From assembly GCA_965153455.1 (NCBI GenBank), contig OZ234493.1:14126213-14190212 (forward strand): 64,000 bases of DNA. Direction: 5' to 3'. This document shows, one piece after another, positions 48,297-61,339 of the stretch. How positions within the stretch are numbered: the first letter of the stretch is position 1; every line of letters begins with the position of its first letter. The notes under the pieces were generated by a model. That model did no database searches. It saw only the letters and a program-made list of their open reading frames with translations, and was not told where the DNA came from. This DNA comes from Sphagnum compactum (Eukaryota > Bryophyta > Sphagnopsida > Sphagnales). Position numbers and translations under genes: made by a program.

Positions 48297-51248
48297 CTAT
48301 ACAAGACCAACTTAAGGTCATGTCAACTACAAACTGTGGAAAAACATTTGAAATGTTACATTGTATTGTAACTTGTTATGTTTAATTCACATTATTATCA
48401 AAACCCATTTTAAGCATATTTTAAAATTTTTCACATTATCATAGTGTGATCAATAATGTTATTGCAATTTTGTATATTGTTTACACATACGATGTTTTAA
48501 ATGTTGTTTAAGTTGTAATGCATTTAAAATCAAATGTGAATGTTTTTGAAAAAAATGATATATATATATATATAATCTTCATTTTAAAAATCTTATTATT
48601 TTTAATAAATTATTATTAAAAATTCAACATATAAACTAATAGTAGGTTCACCCCATAGTTGTTATTTAACCTTACAACAATATTTTTTACCCTCCAAATA
48701 TTATAATTCGGTTATTGACTCCAACCTTCACCAATAAACATGAACTTGAAATAATAAAAAGCTATAACCTTTGAATAGTGAAGCACCTAAACCAACCGAT
48801 ATATATGATCATTGAAGAATAAATGTTAAATTGTCAAATATTCACCAACATGATATGATGTTTTAAAATGGAAAGTCATGCCCTTAAAATTAAATGTTTA
48901 ATGTCATATACATAATTACATTAACCATAAATTTGAAAATTATATCAATAAAAAAAATAACATTTTTTAAAATTTGAAATTAGTTTTTTTAATTAAAAAA
49001 TATTATTTGTTTTAAAAAATTATTGATTACAACTAACTAATTCATGTATGACCTCCAAGGGGAAAAATTCATTTACATGTAATAATACAACTATTAACCT
49101 TTCAAAACATTGTTAAATTGGAATTTATTACTAGTTATGAAAAAATTAAAATTAAAATTTTGCAAATCCAAATGCTTTATAGGATGTGAAAGAATTGTTG
49201 TCCTTACAATATGGTTTCCTTGTGACAATGTTTTATAATGTCAATGAGGTAAGAGTTGAGACAAAAGTTTGAAACTTGTGCTTTTCAATTTCCATTCGTC
49301 ATCATCTTTTGTACCTATTTAAGCTATTCCAACAATACCATAATACATTTCTAGGTTCGACGATCCCTTTGTATTGAAAATTTAAAAAACAATTATGAAA
49401 CCAAAATTTGTTTACCGACGTTTTTTTATGGGCATGATAGTTTAGTTTTGTAAAGAATTGTGTTATTCTATCACATGGTTTTTTTCGTTTTTTAAAAAAA
49501 ATTGTGTATGTAATAAATCTAAAAAATAAACCCTACTCTTTAGTGATTGATGGAATGTCAATGGTTGGTGCCATGTTTCCTGCAATGGAGGTTTTGGGAT
49601 CAAAACCTCGATTGTGACGCAAAATGTTTGTATAGAACATTAGTGATGAAAAACATGCCGATATTTTTTAATTTAAATAATTAAAAAAAAATTGCATCGA
49701 AATAATTTTTTCAAAATAAATATATATTTTTTCAACAATAAGATGCCAAACTTGAAAAGGTATTACAATAGTGTCAATAATAATCAAGTGTTGTTGTTCC
49801 CTCACATGATTATTATCATTATTGTTGTCCATTATTATTTTTACAAGAAGGTTTTTCTACAACTAAATGTTAACTTGTGATCACATGAGGGTAAACATGT
49901 GAGCGTACAAGAATCTTTTCAAAATATTTTTTGCCACAAATATAAAATATTCTTGAAATATACCTTGCCACATCAAATATTTAATGACATCGAAACATAT
50001 TTATTCTGCCACATGACAATCTTTTAAACGTGGATGAAATTTGACAATGAATCAAAACTTTTGTAACATTTGAATACAATGAGATTTGGAAATGAATAAA
50101 AGTTGTATAGGAGGTGGCATTTGTTGAAAGGCTTTACATAATTCTTGAAATTGGATTATGGAATAAATTGAATAAGGGAAACATTATTTTCAATTGAGGT
50201 ACATCGATGTTGTATATTTAATTTCAATTTACTTTTTCACAAAACTCAACAATATAAATGAGATGGATTTTTTTGCACTTCACATTCATGAATAAAAGTG
50301 AATGAAAAAAATAAAACAAATATAATATTCCATCTACAAACATTACGAGTTTGTCGATTTGGATTATGCTTCATTTTCTACATTAAACAATTAAAATCAA
50401 TTCACTTAACACAATTTGTCAAGTGTTGAATTTTATTCCAACTACAAGTTGGATGATGATTGAATTTTCATTTGCCCATTACATGTTACAAAATGTAGTA
50501 CACGTGCTTATAGTGCACCCACTTCCCATGCCCACACAAAGAAGTTACCATTGTGATAAAATCCATGAAAGTGTAAATTATGAAATTACTATGAAAAAAC
50601 TATGTTCATTGTATTTGTCCTGAGATCCCATATCCAACCTGTTATGTGCTCCAAGGGCATCCTGCTATTGGCAATGTTTGTGATGTGAGTAGACTGTTAC
50701 ACCATTGCTGTTCACTGCCAACTGGAGACTTGACAAGACTTTGAAATCGTTGAAGTATTGACAAGTGAGGTCCCATTTCAGGCTTCCAGTGGGTGACAAG
50801 CAGTGCATTCATGGCAAACGCAAGACTTGAACAACAGCTTCTGTACATGAATGATCAACTCCATCAGCCTGCAGTTCATGTGATCATACAGGTGAATCCA
50901 GAGCCCTGCAGAAAGAAGGTAAACCATTCTCACACCCATTGACCAATAAGCCCTACTGGCTGTAAGATGCAATGACTGCATGCAAATTAGTAGGCAGAGC
51001 TAGCCAAATTTCCCTCAATAACCTCTGGGTCAGCTGTTATACACACATAAGAGAACGAGTAGTGCAATCTCCCTGGAACTCTCAGTGTTTGTCACCTGAT
51101 GTGGCACAAATCAAGAAGTCCTATGGGGCACTTTTGTATCAATACCCACTTTTATGATCACAATGATAAAGCAATGCAAGTTCTGGAGGAAAGTTCTAGC
51201 ATTGTTGTCCCAATGATATTTGTGGGTTGCCTTCTTGCAAGACAAGAC

Positions 51249-54200
51249 TCAAGGGCGGGGTGCAGACATTTGCTGCTTCCTTACAAATGGCCCTGCTTTC
51301 ACTGAGGAGATGTCATGAGGTGTGATGAAAATCCACTGAGATCCTTGCTGGACAGCAAAATCCACAACAGTATCAAGGCTGATTTTTCTACTGATTGCAT
51401 CCATGAAGACATCAAACTCATCCATGGCACGAAATGGTGCTTCAGTCATCTCATGAAGAGCCAACGCAAAAGACAATGTGGAGTAGGATCTCTCACCACC
51501 TGATAGAGCTCGGGTGTCCCTGACAGCACTGTTAGAGACATCCTGAGGCATCTGCACTTCTAACGAGAGCGTCTCAGTAGAGTAGTCCACTTTGACACTC
51601 CCACTGAAGCCCTTTTTTCGTAAGTGCCCATTAAATTGCCATGTAAGCTGCTGTCGAAGCCGAATAGCATTCTTTTGGAACTTTTTTAATCGGATCTGAT
51701 AAGTTCCGTCCAAAAGTTCAAGCTTCCCTTTGAGGCTTTTATACGTGAGCTCTTTCTTCACCACACGGCGCTCAATTTTCTGGCGCTTGTTTTCAAGATC
51801 TTCTAGAGGCTCATTGTTTCGCTCTTCCCTACGCACCTGATCTTGAAGGCGACAAAGAATGATGCTGTACTCCTGAGGGCTTTTATCAACTCCACCAAGA
51901 CCTGTCACCTCCTCCTCTGGACAAACTTGGGATGCTTTGCCAGTGGTTTCCTCTAACTCCTGGCGGAGATTCTCAACTGCTTTCTCAGCTTCACATATGT
52001 CCGGTAAAACCCTGGTTTGCATGATTTTCTGAAAATGCTCTAAAGCGAGGACAGCTGTTCTGAGTTCCTCCTCAAGGGTAAGAAGTTCTTCTTCAGCCAC
52101 CTCGGTGGCTTCAATGTCTCCTCTTGCTGACTCCCGGAGTGCATCAAAATGAGCTTTTGCTGCATCAACCTTTTCTTGGGCCCTCTGAAGACTGAATGTC
52201 AACTTCACCAGCATGTCTTCATTTGCCTGTATCCCTTCCCTCGCCTTTGAAATCTCCCCTTCAAGCTCGTTGACATCAGGCTCCACATCCATGGCCGACT
52301 CTGCTTGAGCAGCATTTTGCATGTCTCGCAATTGCAACTCAAGCCCAGTGATGTTCCGCTGGAAGTCCTGTCGTCTCCTTCTCGTAGCCTGTAATTGCAT
52401 CTGGAAGTTGTGAGCAGAATCAGCAGCAGCTCTCTTGCGGTTCTCAGCTGAATGGATAGTTCCCTGCAGTGCAGAGGCCTCAACCTCTGCCGTCTCCAAT
52501 TGATGGCCAACATGAACCCCAAGTCGCCCTTGGACTCGCCGATCCCTGTTCAGTATAGTCTCACTACCATTTCGAGAAAACAGTTTTATTCCATCTGCAG
52601 TCAAAACCTCCTTCACATTGTTACTGAGATGAGAATTACCAAAGGCAATGAGCTTCCCTTCGTTGTAGTCTTTTGCCAGGACTTGCCTTTCAATGCTTCC
52701 CTGGTCCACCAGGACATTCATGACAACATGATTATCAGACTGAAGAACTGACATAACAGTCCTGAGACTAGAGTCAGGCAACAGATGTGGTGGCAACTGC
52801 AAAGGAGGCCGATCAAAATCATATATGATGATCTGAACATAACCATAGTTTGACCATTGGGCACATTTACGAAGTAGTAGCATATCCTTCTGATTGGTGA
52901 CAATAAAAGCATTCAGGAGCTTGCCAACCGCTACTTCGATTGCAAGTGACCATTTATCATTTCCAACCAGTGCGGTGTGTGAACCAAGAGGGCCAACTGG
53001 TGGGCTTGTAAACCCACGGGACTGAGCCTCCACTGTTTGGAGCAGCTTCAGGACTTTGTCTCCTCCAAACGTGGTCATCACATTGGACTGCTGGGACTTG
53101 AGCCGCCGAATGTAGCCCTGTGTATCTCGAAGCTTGGCTCCAAGCTCTTCCATTTCTGACTTGATCCCATTGACTTGCTGATTCATGGCATCAACTTGTC
53201 CTTGCAGGTTTGCTTCCTCTTCTCGAATCTGTCTGAGCTCACTTTGCGCAGCTTCAACATTCAGGTTAAGCTTTTCAAACTGCTCCTGTCTTACTGCCTC
53301 TTCAGCTTGAGTATCCTGGACATGACGATTGCGAACTTCTGTAACATGTTGCTCAAGTGTTTGCAACTGCTCCATCTGCCTTGCAATCTGACGCTGCTTG
53401 TTGTTCAAGTCCTCTTCCAATCCTGCTTTTTCCCGAGTTGCTAGGGAGAGTGCTTGCTGAAGCTCATTTTGGGAATTCCTCTGTTGATTAGATGTTTCAA
53501 GTAGGCTAGCAATTGAAGCTCGCTTCAGGCGGATGGCCTCCTGCACATTTTTGGTCACCTCCTCAGCTTCATCAATCTTTCTCTGGCAGGTTGGAATGCG
53601 GCTCTGAAACTTCTCAAGGTTTTGTGCTTCTAGTTGGAGCTTCTTCTGTGTATCATATACCCAACACCAAGCAAGTTTCTTCTTTAGAACACCAACCTGC
53701 TGTGCCATCTCTTCAATTTCCTGCGCATTCCTGATCTGCTCATCTAGAGTTTTGAGCTCCTCAATGAATGGCACCATCTCCTGTTTGAGCTCTTCAACCA
53801 CAGCACCTGCATTCTCAATTTTCTCCCGTATTGTCATCAGGAGCTCTGCCACTTGCTGCAGCAGTGTAGCTTTAAAGTAAAACTTGAATTTTTCCTTGCC
53901 ACTCCCGGCATGGAGGAACTCTCGGCTTTTGTCTTGTGTCATGATGACACAAGGATTGTCCACCTCGATGTTGAAATGGTCCAAAAGCTCTTGAAGGTCC
54001 TCCCTCTTGCCGGCAACTTTCTTGCCCTTCTCATCCTTCATACAGAAGGTCTGGGTGGTCTCTGTGATTCGGCGCTCCACTGTGATGACCTTACCATACA
54101 AGGAAGGTTTGAAGGCATCCTCTCCTTCATTCTTAATGTCAACCGACACAGAACCATAGCCACATCCATTCTTGATAAAATCCTTCAAGGAGGATGCCCG

Positions 54201-54389
54201 CTGTGTGCCCCGTGCTTTGATTCCAAATGCAACACAGAGAGCAGTGAGGATGGCGCTCTTGCCACTCCCATTCTGCCCTGTGATGAAATTCACGTGGTCC
54301 TCAAGCTCAATGATCAAGCTACTATGGCACATGAAGTTTTGCAGTTTTATCCTCTTGATTGACCCTGCCTTCTCTGCAATTTCTTCCAT
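51249..54389 (-). CDS. SMC6: SMC6, structural maintenance of chromosomes protein (right copy)
   Basis: Identical in sequence and length (1,046 aa) to the left copy, with the ATG at 54389 and the stop ending at 51249. The two copies are convergent, with 3' ends 11.3 kb apart. Every motif of the left copy is present, including Walker A, the hinge, LSGGERS and Walker B. No disabling change separates the copies, so both are potentially active unless one is an assembly duplicate. Confidence 0.92.
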   Translation of the reverse strand: MEEIAEKAGSIKRIKLQNFMCHSSLIIELEDHVNFITGQNGSGKSAILTALCVAFGIKARGTQRASSLKDFIKNGCGYGSVSVDIKNEGEDAFKPSLYGKVITVERRITETTQTFCMKDEKGKKVAGKREDLQELLDHFNIEVDNPCVIMTQDKSREFLHAGSGKEKFKFYFKATLLQQVAELLMTIREKIENAGAVVEELKQEMVPFIEELKTLDEQIRNAQEIEEMAQQVGVLKKKLAWCWVYDTQKKLQLEAQNLEKFQSRIPTCQRKIDEAEEVTKNVQEAIRLKRASIASLLETSNQQRNSQNELQQALSLATREKAGLEEDLNNKQRQIARQMEQLQTLEQHVTEVRNRHVQDTQAEEAVRQEQFEKLNLNVEAAQSELRQIREEEANLQGQVDAMNQQVNGIKSEMEELGAKLRDTQGYIRRLKSQQSNVMTTFGGDKVLKLLQTVEAQSRGFTSPPVGPLGSHTALVGNDKWSLAIEVAVGKLLNAFIVTNQKDMLLLRKCAQWSNYGYVQIIIYDFDRPPLQLPPHLLPDSSLRTVMSVLQSDNHVVMNVLVDQGSIERQVLAKDYNEGKLIAFGNSHLSNNVKEVLTADGIKLFSRNGSETILNRDRRVQGRLGVHVGHQLETAEVEASALQGTIHSAENRKRAAADSAHNFQMQLQATRRRRQDFQRNITGLELQLRDMQNAAQAESAMDVEPDVNELEGEISKAREGIQANEDMLVKLTFSLQRAQEKVDAAKAHFDALRESARGDIEATEVAEEELLTLEEELRTAVLALEHFQKIMQTRVLPDICEAEKAVENLRQELEETTGKASQVCPEEEVTGLGGVDKSPQEYSIILCRLQDQVRREERNNEPLEDLENKRQKIERRVVKKELTYKSLKGKLELLDGTYQIRLKKFQKNAIRLRQQLTWQFNGHLRKKGFSGSVKVDYSTETLSLEVQMPQDVSNSAVRDTRALSGGERSYSTLSFALALHEMTEAPFRAMDEFDVFMDAISRKISLDTVVDFAVQQGSQWIFITPHDISSVKAGPFVRKQQMSAPRP

Positions 54390-54837
54390 CCTGCCAGAAA
54401 AAAGATCCAATGCATGGTGTCATGCAACACCATCTAGAAAACCTCTTCTCCTAACCCCCAAAAAGGCGAACATTCCTGCTATGATCTTGCTGGAATCTTA
54501 AGCTTCTGCACACACATTTACAATATAAGAAAGAAACATTTCTTGGAAAGCTTGACGAATTGATTGTTGAGGACGGTTGAATCTATTCCAAGTCCCGACA
54601 CAAATCCCACCTTTGTGTGTTCGTGAATCTTGCACTCCAAATTCGTACTCATAGCATTGAAAGTAAATCCCAACGCTTCGAACTCACAACACTGAAGAAA
54701 AATAACATTGTCGAAGATGATGACCATTCACTCATAAACCATAGTGCTACAAGATGTGAATGCTACATAATGTCATTGCCGAAAAACAAAGTTGTTGAAC
54801 AAACAAGCTTGTGAATGATAGATTTGCCGCTTTAGGT

Positions 54838-54846
54838 TTAGGGTTT
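54838..54846 (-). promoter_or_regulatory. Telo-box (AAACCCTAA) upstream of SMC6, right copy
   Basis: Mirror of 36317-36325. The duplicated arm includes at least 1.5 kb upstream of the start codon, so both genes keep the same proximal promoter sequence. Confidence 0.4.
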
Positions 54847-55886
54847 AGGCCAAAAAAGACAAAACCTAAATGGACGGAACTTTTTGGATGAACAAATATA
54901 CATGGATGAAGATTGGATGAATAACTGACCCAGGTGTTTTTCACCTGAACCCATTAATTAGGGTATAAGTTGGGTGCTTTTTTTTCCCAAAGTCATACCC
55001 TATCAACAGGGTAGTAATGGGTATTGAAAGTTCATACTGAGCCGGGTAGGTTCCTACCCATGTATTCCTAAATCTCAGACGTGGTAGGTAGGTTATTTTG
55101 GTACCCGGATCCGTACCCAGGATGATAACCGGGTCAAAAAGAAATAACCGGCGAACACTGGTCCCGACCCACTTTACTAAAAAATTTAAAATTGTTATCA
55201 CGAAACATTTATTTATTTTCTTAATTTGTTTAGCTACCTGAATTTGAACCCGGGACTCCAAGAAAACCATTAATTGGAGCAGTAGCCTACTTTGAAAAGG
55301 AGCCGCTCCTGCAGCGTTTTTTTTCTTTACTTCTTTCTTTTTGAAAACATAAGTGAAAGCTTATGCATTGATAGGACAACAATGTGAAAAATTATATCTT
55401 ACATTCATAACTCTAAATCTATATATAAGAAATACCCATACCGAAGTTGGATATGTTTTGATATGCAAGTATTTTTATTTTAATTTTTTAAAGTATAACT
55501 TAAACCTTAACTTTGTTTAACATTCTAGTAATGAAGTGGGGTAGCTCCCAAGTGTTTACAATTAACCAATATGATTGGCCCATCATCAAAAATAGAAAAT
55601 AAAAACAAAACTATAACTTTAAAAGCTCCGCAAATATATATTTATCTATGGGGAGGTGTAGAGCCATCCCTTTGTGCCAAGTATATAGGTGAGAAGGTGA
55701 AAACTTTACGCAAATCATTTGAGATAAAATTTAGAACGGTTAGTTAACATGTGGTAAAAGTGCAACATGTGGTAAATGTTTGATTCTTGCATTTTGACAT
55801 TGGATTTGACATCTATAAATTGTTTTTAATTTTTCAAAATGTTGAAATTTTCTTTTATTTTTAATTAAATAAATGAATATGTACCC

Positions 55887-56633
55887 TTTTTTTTAGCCCA
55901 AAAGGTGTATATGATAAAAAGGTACAAATATCCTACCCATCTACAAAACTAATAATTTTCGTATGCCCAGACCTTAATCTAATGAAACTTTTTAAGTGTG
56001 TTAATATACCCTTATGCAATGGATAAATAAATTGAATATATACATAGTCTTATTCAAGGGTACATCAAAATTCAATATCTCCCCTACCTTTAAGTCTAAA
56101 AATTAGAGAATGGCCTCCAAGAAAGCCCACTCGTGGAGGGCTTTCCAACAAGTAAAAAAATACCAAAAGATTACCCCAATTTCCCTAAAAAAATGTGTTT
56201 TGATTTGTTGAATTTGATTTGTAAAATTTGTTCAATAATCAATATATTGTCTACCGTATGTCCAAACATTACAAAATCACCTTGCTGCACCCCTTACTCA
56301 TTAAGGGATTTTCAACAACACCGAGGGCATGGTGGGGGGTGCCATGGTTTGGGAGATCTCAACATCACAAACAAAATAAACAAACTACCCTCCTTAGAGA
56401 TAGATTGATGTGAACCTTACATTTTCTAAACTTTTAAAATTTTCTAACCTTCCAACTTAAAAAATTCCTTGTGTTGAGAAAGAAGACTTGTTAACACCAT
56501 ATCTCACACCCTAATTCCAAATTCCATTCTTAAGACTTTACTCACATTTCTCACTTCCGTATAAAACAACAAACAAATATGGAGGAGGTCGGTTGATTGG
56601 ACACCTTTATGTAAATAAGAAAGAAGAAATTCT
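55887..56633. other. AT-rich flank outside the right arm
   Basis: No homology to the left outer flank. Short frames at 56133-56413 are not recognisable. It probably belongs with the degenerate transposon that follows. Confidence 0.5.
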
Positions 56634-58250
56634 ATGGGGTCCAACATTTCTCTTGAGCAACCTATTGAATTGAGGCGCATGTTCTTTTGTCAAAGTCCTC
56701 AAATCGTGTTTCCAAATCAGAAACAAGTGGTTCAACATGTCATTCCTAAATCGGTTGCCAAAACCATGGAAAATTTTGTGATGTCAACTTTAAAATCTTG
56801 TATCACAACAACTTTTTTTGATTTGTGGATGTCCAGATCTGGACATGACACATTTGCTCTTGTAATTAATTTCATAAACTCACATTGGGTGCCTTGCCAT
56901 GTGATAATGGGCCTTTTTGAAGCTATTGATACATCTAGAGTTGCGATGGCTGCACAAATGAAGGAACTATAGTCGTCTTACAATTTATTGGACAAATTAA
57001 TTGCATACGTGAAAGACAAAGGGGGCAATCTATCCACCCTTGCAAGAACTTTAAGTTATGTGGTTAATTGTGCTCCTTTGAAACTTGTAACTCTTTGGCA
57101 AGGTTCTTGTTTTGGCCACGTTTTTAACAAAGCATGCCAATATGCTTGCAATGATGTAATAATATGTCTTGGTTTTTAAGAGGTTTATTTGAAAGCCACA
57201 TAGTCAGCCTTGCAAAAAATAATTTGGTGGACTAAGAAGTCCAACAAAGGTCAGAGTGAATGGAAGAGGGCATGCCTTGATGCAAGCTTTTGCCATCAAA
57301 AATTGAAGACCCCGATGAAGACTGGGTTCGCTAGCAAGGTTATTTTGTTCTAAGAAACGCTGGAGTATAGGGATGCCATAAATCTATGCTATGGCAAGCA
57401 TGAAACTTTGGAGTTACAGGGACATGTACCAGATGCCTAGATGTGGGTAGTTTGGAAAGCACTCACTAATACTATGCTTCCTATTGTGAAGAAGTGTATT
57501 TTGAACCAAACCTACGGCTATTGGTTAATCTTTAACATTTACATGTTGCATTTTCAATTAGTGTGAGTATGCAAATGGAGATTTAACAATCTAAAACCAC
57601 TTCCAACAATTGTATTAAGGGGGAATTTGAGTATGAGTTGCAAGCATCGCACTTGCGTATGATGGCAAAAGTGATGGCAATCCTAGTTCCTTTTTTGTCA
57701 TTTGCAACTACTTGCAATCCTAGCAAGGCACATAACATGCTTGCATTGATGTTGGACTAGCATTTCAAATGCCTAGATGTGGTCAAAGCTTTTGTGCGAT
57801 CGGCAAAAGTTATGGAGATGGTGGTAGAATATGATATTAAGTCTTTGATGTCGTTGGTGGTGGTAGCTTTTCACCTCCAAAATCCAGGTTCTATTGACCC
57901 TATTGATGCACTAGTGGTTGCCAATGAAGATTCCATTCTTGGCCCAGTGACTTCAAACGAAGCTACTTTGCAAGGGTTATTAAAGAATGAACTATCTTTA
58001 TTCCACCATTTGCATGTGAAGCCTAAACACTGCTTATTGCCCTTAACTTGGTGGAAGTCCCATGAATTGCAATTTCCCAACATATCCTTTGTTGCAAGGC
58101 AAATTTTTTGGATTCTTAAAAATATTCAATATTGTTGGAGTTTTGACAAGTTTACATCGTTGTAAACTAGGAGTGGAGAATCTAGATAAGCTTGTCATGC
58201 ATATGGAGAATCTAGATAAGCTTGTCATGCATATGGTACCCATTTTATTT
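56634..58250 (+). pseudogene. Decayed hAT-superfamily transposase
   Basis: Consecutive pieces in shifting frames resemble a plant hAT transposase. 56634-56972 has FFDLWMSRSGHDTFALV and HWVPCHVIMGLFEA. 56988-57179 has LIAYVKDKGGNL and the CFGHVFNKACQYA block. Further pieces follow with stops, and the C-terminal dimerisation region survives at about 58030-58220 as PLTWWKSHELQFPN, then VGVLTSLHRCKLGVENLDKL in another frame. There are multiple stops and frameshifts, so it is inactive. Terminal inverted repeats were not found; the 3' side is cut by repeat D2. Confidence 0.8.
58176..58235 (+). repeat. 30-bp tandem duplication at the hAT/repeat D2 junction
   Basis: Two identical 30-base units (58176-58205, 58206-58235) cover the coding piece ENLDKLVMHM and sit just before the start of repeat D2. 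Confidence 0.9.
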
Positions 58251-59756
58251 AACATTTTTTTGTTAATTCTTTAAATATTAAATATGTAAATCATGGGTGA
58301 AAACACATTAAAATGAAACCAAAATAATAATTGAAAGTTCATTTCAAACGTATTTAAACTTATCTTACAATACAAATGCTTGATTTTTTTTTAAAAATCC
58401 ACTTTTAAACCCTTTCAAAATTTGAAACATTTGTTATAAGTTAACAAATCAAATGAAGGTGTTCAAAACTTTGAAATTTTTTGAAAACCCTATCACCACA
58501 AAAAATAAAATGGGGTGCTTTAAATATGACATTTTTAAATAAAATCAAGATATATCAATAAAATAATCAGAGAATTATCCAAGGTCAATGAAATAATCAT
58601 AGCACATTTAATTTCTAAAATTCAATCTTATCACTTTTAAGAATGTAACATAAAACTATGAAGCTTGTAAATCACAAGCAAGTTTAAGATCAAAACTATG
58701 TATATTTATTACATAGTTATAGAAATCTATGTTTTTGTTCGCATAAATATTTTTTCACCTTTTTATTGGCTATGTATAAATAATATGGCACCCATTTTCC
58801 TGCCATGGATTTCACATAAACTATATCAAAGCTTTTCAAAACTAAAATTTCAATTACCTTCACAATTATGTTTCGTGAAGTTTTACATTCCTACAATTCA
58901 TTTCTATCAAATGAATATGTTTACAAAGGTCACAAACATTTTTTTATATATTAACTAAAATGAAATTAAACAAGAAATTTTCTAAAGTTTACACATACAA
59001 ATAAAATGATAATTTTTTTCCATATGAACTATCATATGCAAATCAATGCATCTTAATGTGACAAACAAATTTCACATAAATTATCATGTGTGAAGCAATG
59101 CATTTTAATGTGCCAAAAGATTTATCACATGAGTTTTCACATAAATTATCATGTGATAGTCAATGCACCTTAATGTGTCAAAAATTTATCATATAACTAT
59201 TTGTATCAAATCAGCTTGTCCGCATCTCGGACTCTGAACGCAAATTTTGGAACTGCTGATACCGTACAGACACCCCCCTTATACCAGTTCGTATTCCTAT
59301 TCGTACTTGTATTTGTATATGTATAGTTGAATAGTTGTGACTGCAATCTTTGCCCATTGATTTTGTCACCTCCCCAAAGTGGGTAGGTGCACATGGATTC
59401 TCAAGCCCTAAACGCTGAAGTGCATGATAAAGATGGAAAAGCACGGGCTCCTCAAGGCAGAAAACATATTTAAGGTTTTGTGATATGAAAACAAAAAACT
59501 GGAGTTCTTTGGTACCTATACATGGACTCTTGCCATAAACAATGACCATGAAATTTCACTGAATGAGAGGCAACACAGAACCCAGTGATGAAACTGCATA
59601 CATTTCAACTCATGTGCCCAAAACTGGAGAACAAAATTCACCCAGGAGCACGCCAAATTTAAGGGAAATCAACCCATCAGGATGAAAAAAAGGGTCCAGC
59701 ATGACCTGCAACAGAAAGTGGAGAAATATCTACGTGGGCAGGAGAAGGTGGTGACA

Positions 59757-60300
59757 TCAACTTCTTTGTAAGGCAAACAGCTCTAGGTCACAACACAAGG
59801 AAATAAAAAATAAAAACTCCTTCCAGGAGGCCAATTTGAAGCAAAAACCCATGGATATAAGTGCACCGATCCGAGATTGAGTCACCTGGAAAACCGCTGG
59901 ACTCTGCAAAGAAGACAAACCTGACCTAACCCGCAAACTCGGAGGATGAGGCAGACGAGTGGGAACACCCAAACCCTAGAACCCAAAATGCTCTTCTGGA
60001 GTTCAAATTCAAAGGGGGGAAAACAGTAACAAAAACATGAGAAAGGATCCCTGAAGGTGGAGACGGTTTGGGAGGTGAAGAGAGAGAGCGAGAGAGAGGA
60101 GAAGATCGCACCGGCATAGAATGAATCGATGGAGATCGAGATACTCGCGTTGAGCTTGCCTCCAAACACTTCTGCGAGATGACAAAGCGGAAAGGAACCT
60201 ACACCCACAATCCGAACTCAAGACGGCGGGAAATCTCATCGTCCAGCCAGCAGTCGATATCTCAATCGAAATCTCAAAACGAGGGGCCTATGTTTTCGCT
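59757..60300 (-). pseudogene. GC-rich gene-like block of unknown origin, copy 2
   Basis: Counterpart of 46534-47047 with an extra 38-base segment and small indels that shift the minus-strand frames. It retains the same AAACCCTAG motif and GA-rich tract. The product is unknown. Confidence 0.35.
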
Positions 60301-60302
60301 CA

Positions 60303-60647
60303 TTGACAAAAAAGAAGTGGGTGGTGGGACGAACTCTTGAACCCACATTATTAACTCCCTCAAACATTCCTCCTTTGGGATATGGACGAATTTACCGCCT
60401 CCTTTTAGGAACGCCATATAACCATAAGCAATATGAGGAAATGATTAATGATTATCCAGCTTGTAGTTGGGTGGATTTTGCTTCCATGATGGCTTCGTCC
60501 TTTGGCAAGCAGGGGTCGTGGGTGCCTTGTATGCACATTTCATTTTGCAATATGCCATGTATTTTGGGATTAAAGAACCATTCATCCACTATCCATCCTA
60601 GAGCTGGAATGAGGTTCATAGATTATTATATCGAGCCAAAGTCGTGA
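60303..60647 (+). pseudogene. SWIM-like zinc-finger fragment, copy 2
   Basis: A longer frame than in copy 1 (114 codons, not opening on a trusted ATG) includes YEEMINDYPACSWVDFASMM and WVPCMH. The first Cys pair is again C-S-W, so the change predates the duplication of repeat D. Confidence 0.4.
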
Positions 60648-60718
60648 AGGTAATTTTGGTTATAGAATCATTAGATTGTTGTTAAATAGGACTATTACGG
60701 GTCTATTCGACAAATAAT

Positions 60719-61160
60719 TTGGATGAAAATTTTGACAGGTTGAAATGCATGGATGGAACTAATTCCAAAACATTTATGATGGATGAAGACCACATATACA
60801 TGGATGAAAATTACAAGCAGGATGAAATATTAATGTGAACGTGGAACATGAATGGACTTTTCGATGATAATTAAAAGTAGACAAGTTGTTTGGATAAATT
60901 TTTTGGCTGGTTGAATGTATGGATGAAAGTAATTCCAAAACAATTATGACAAATGAAAATTACTGGATTCACATAATTTTCATGTCTAACTTGTCCACAA
61001 AGGCAAAACTTGATGGAATCACTTTACAATGTAAACAGGGGAAACAATAACTTGTGTAAGTTAAATCAAGTCACATAATAAGTTAAAGGTAGGAAGTCCA
61101 CATAATAATGCAATGGGAAAATGCTTGGAAAATTAGTGAATAATGCACTACACACATAAT
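60719..61160 (+). repeat. 442-bp segment present only in repeat D2
   Basis: Bounded by ATAAT at both junctions. In D1 a single ATAAT joins the flanks (47423-47427), which fits a microhomology deletion in D1. The segment itself contains two diverged copies of a GGATGAAA...AATTCCAAAACA block about 170 bases apart. Confidence 0.75.
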
Positions 61161-61339
61161 GTTGAAAAATATTTTCATTTTTGCTATCATCCAAAACGTT
61201 CTGGATGTTCAACTTTCATCCAAACATTTCATCCACTTTGTGATTTTCATCCATGTACATGTGGAAAAATATTTTCCATGTCATTTTTATGTGGCATAAG
61301 GATATTATAGTAATCACTAAAAGAAAAACATGTATTTTT

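Larger units (their letters stand above)
44995..50227 (+). repeat. Direct repeat D, copy 1
   Basis: Aligns in the same orientation with about 58245-64000, at roughly 95-97 percent identity by eye with several indels. The alignment runs straight across the palindrome boundary at 48381 into the right arm. Repeat D carries a GC-rich gene-like block, a SWIM-like fragment, a foldback and the hexosaminidase last exon. Confidence 0.9.
48381..55886 (-). repeat. Right arm of the 7,506-bp palindrome
   Basis: Reverse complement of 35277-42782. Its inner 1.85 kb is also part of direct repeat D, so this sequence exists three times in the window: twice identical (the arms) and once diverged (62150-64000). 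Confidence 0.95.
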
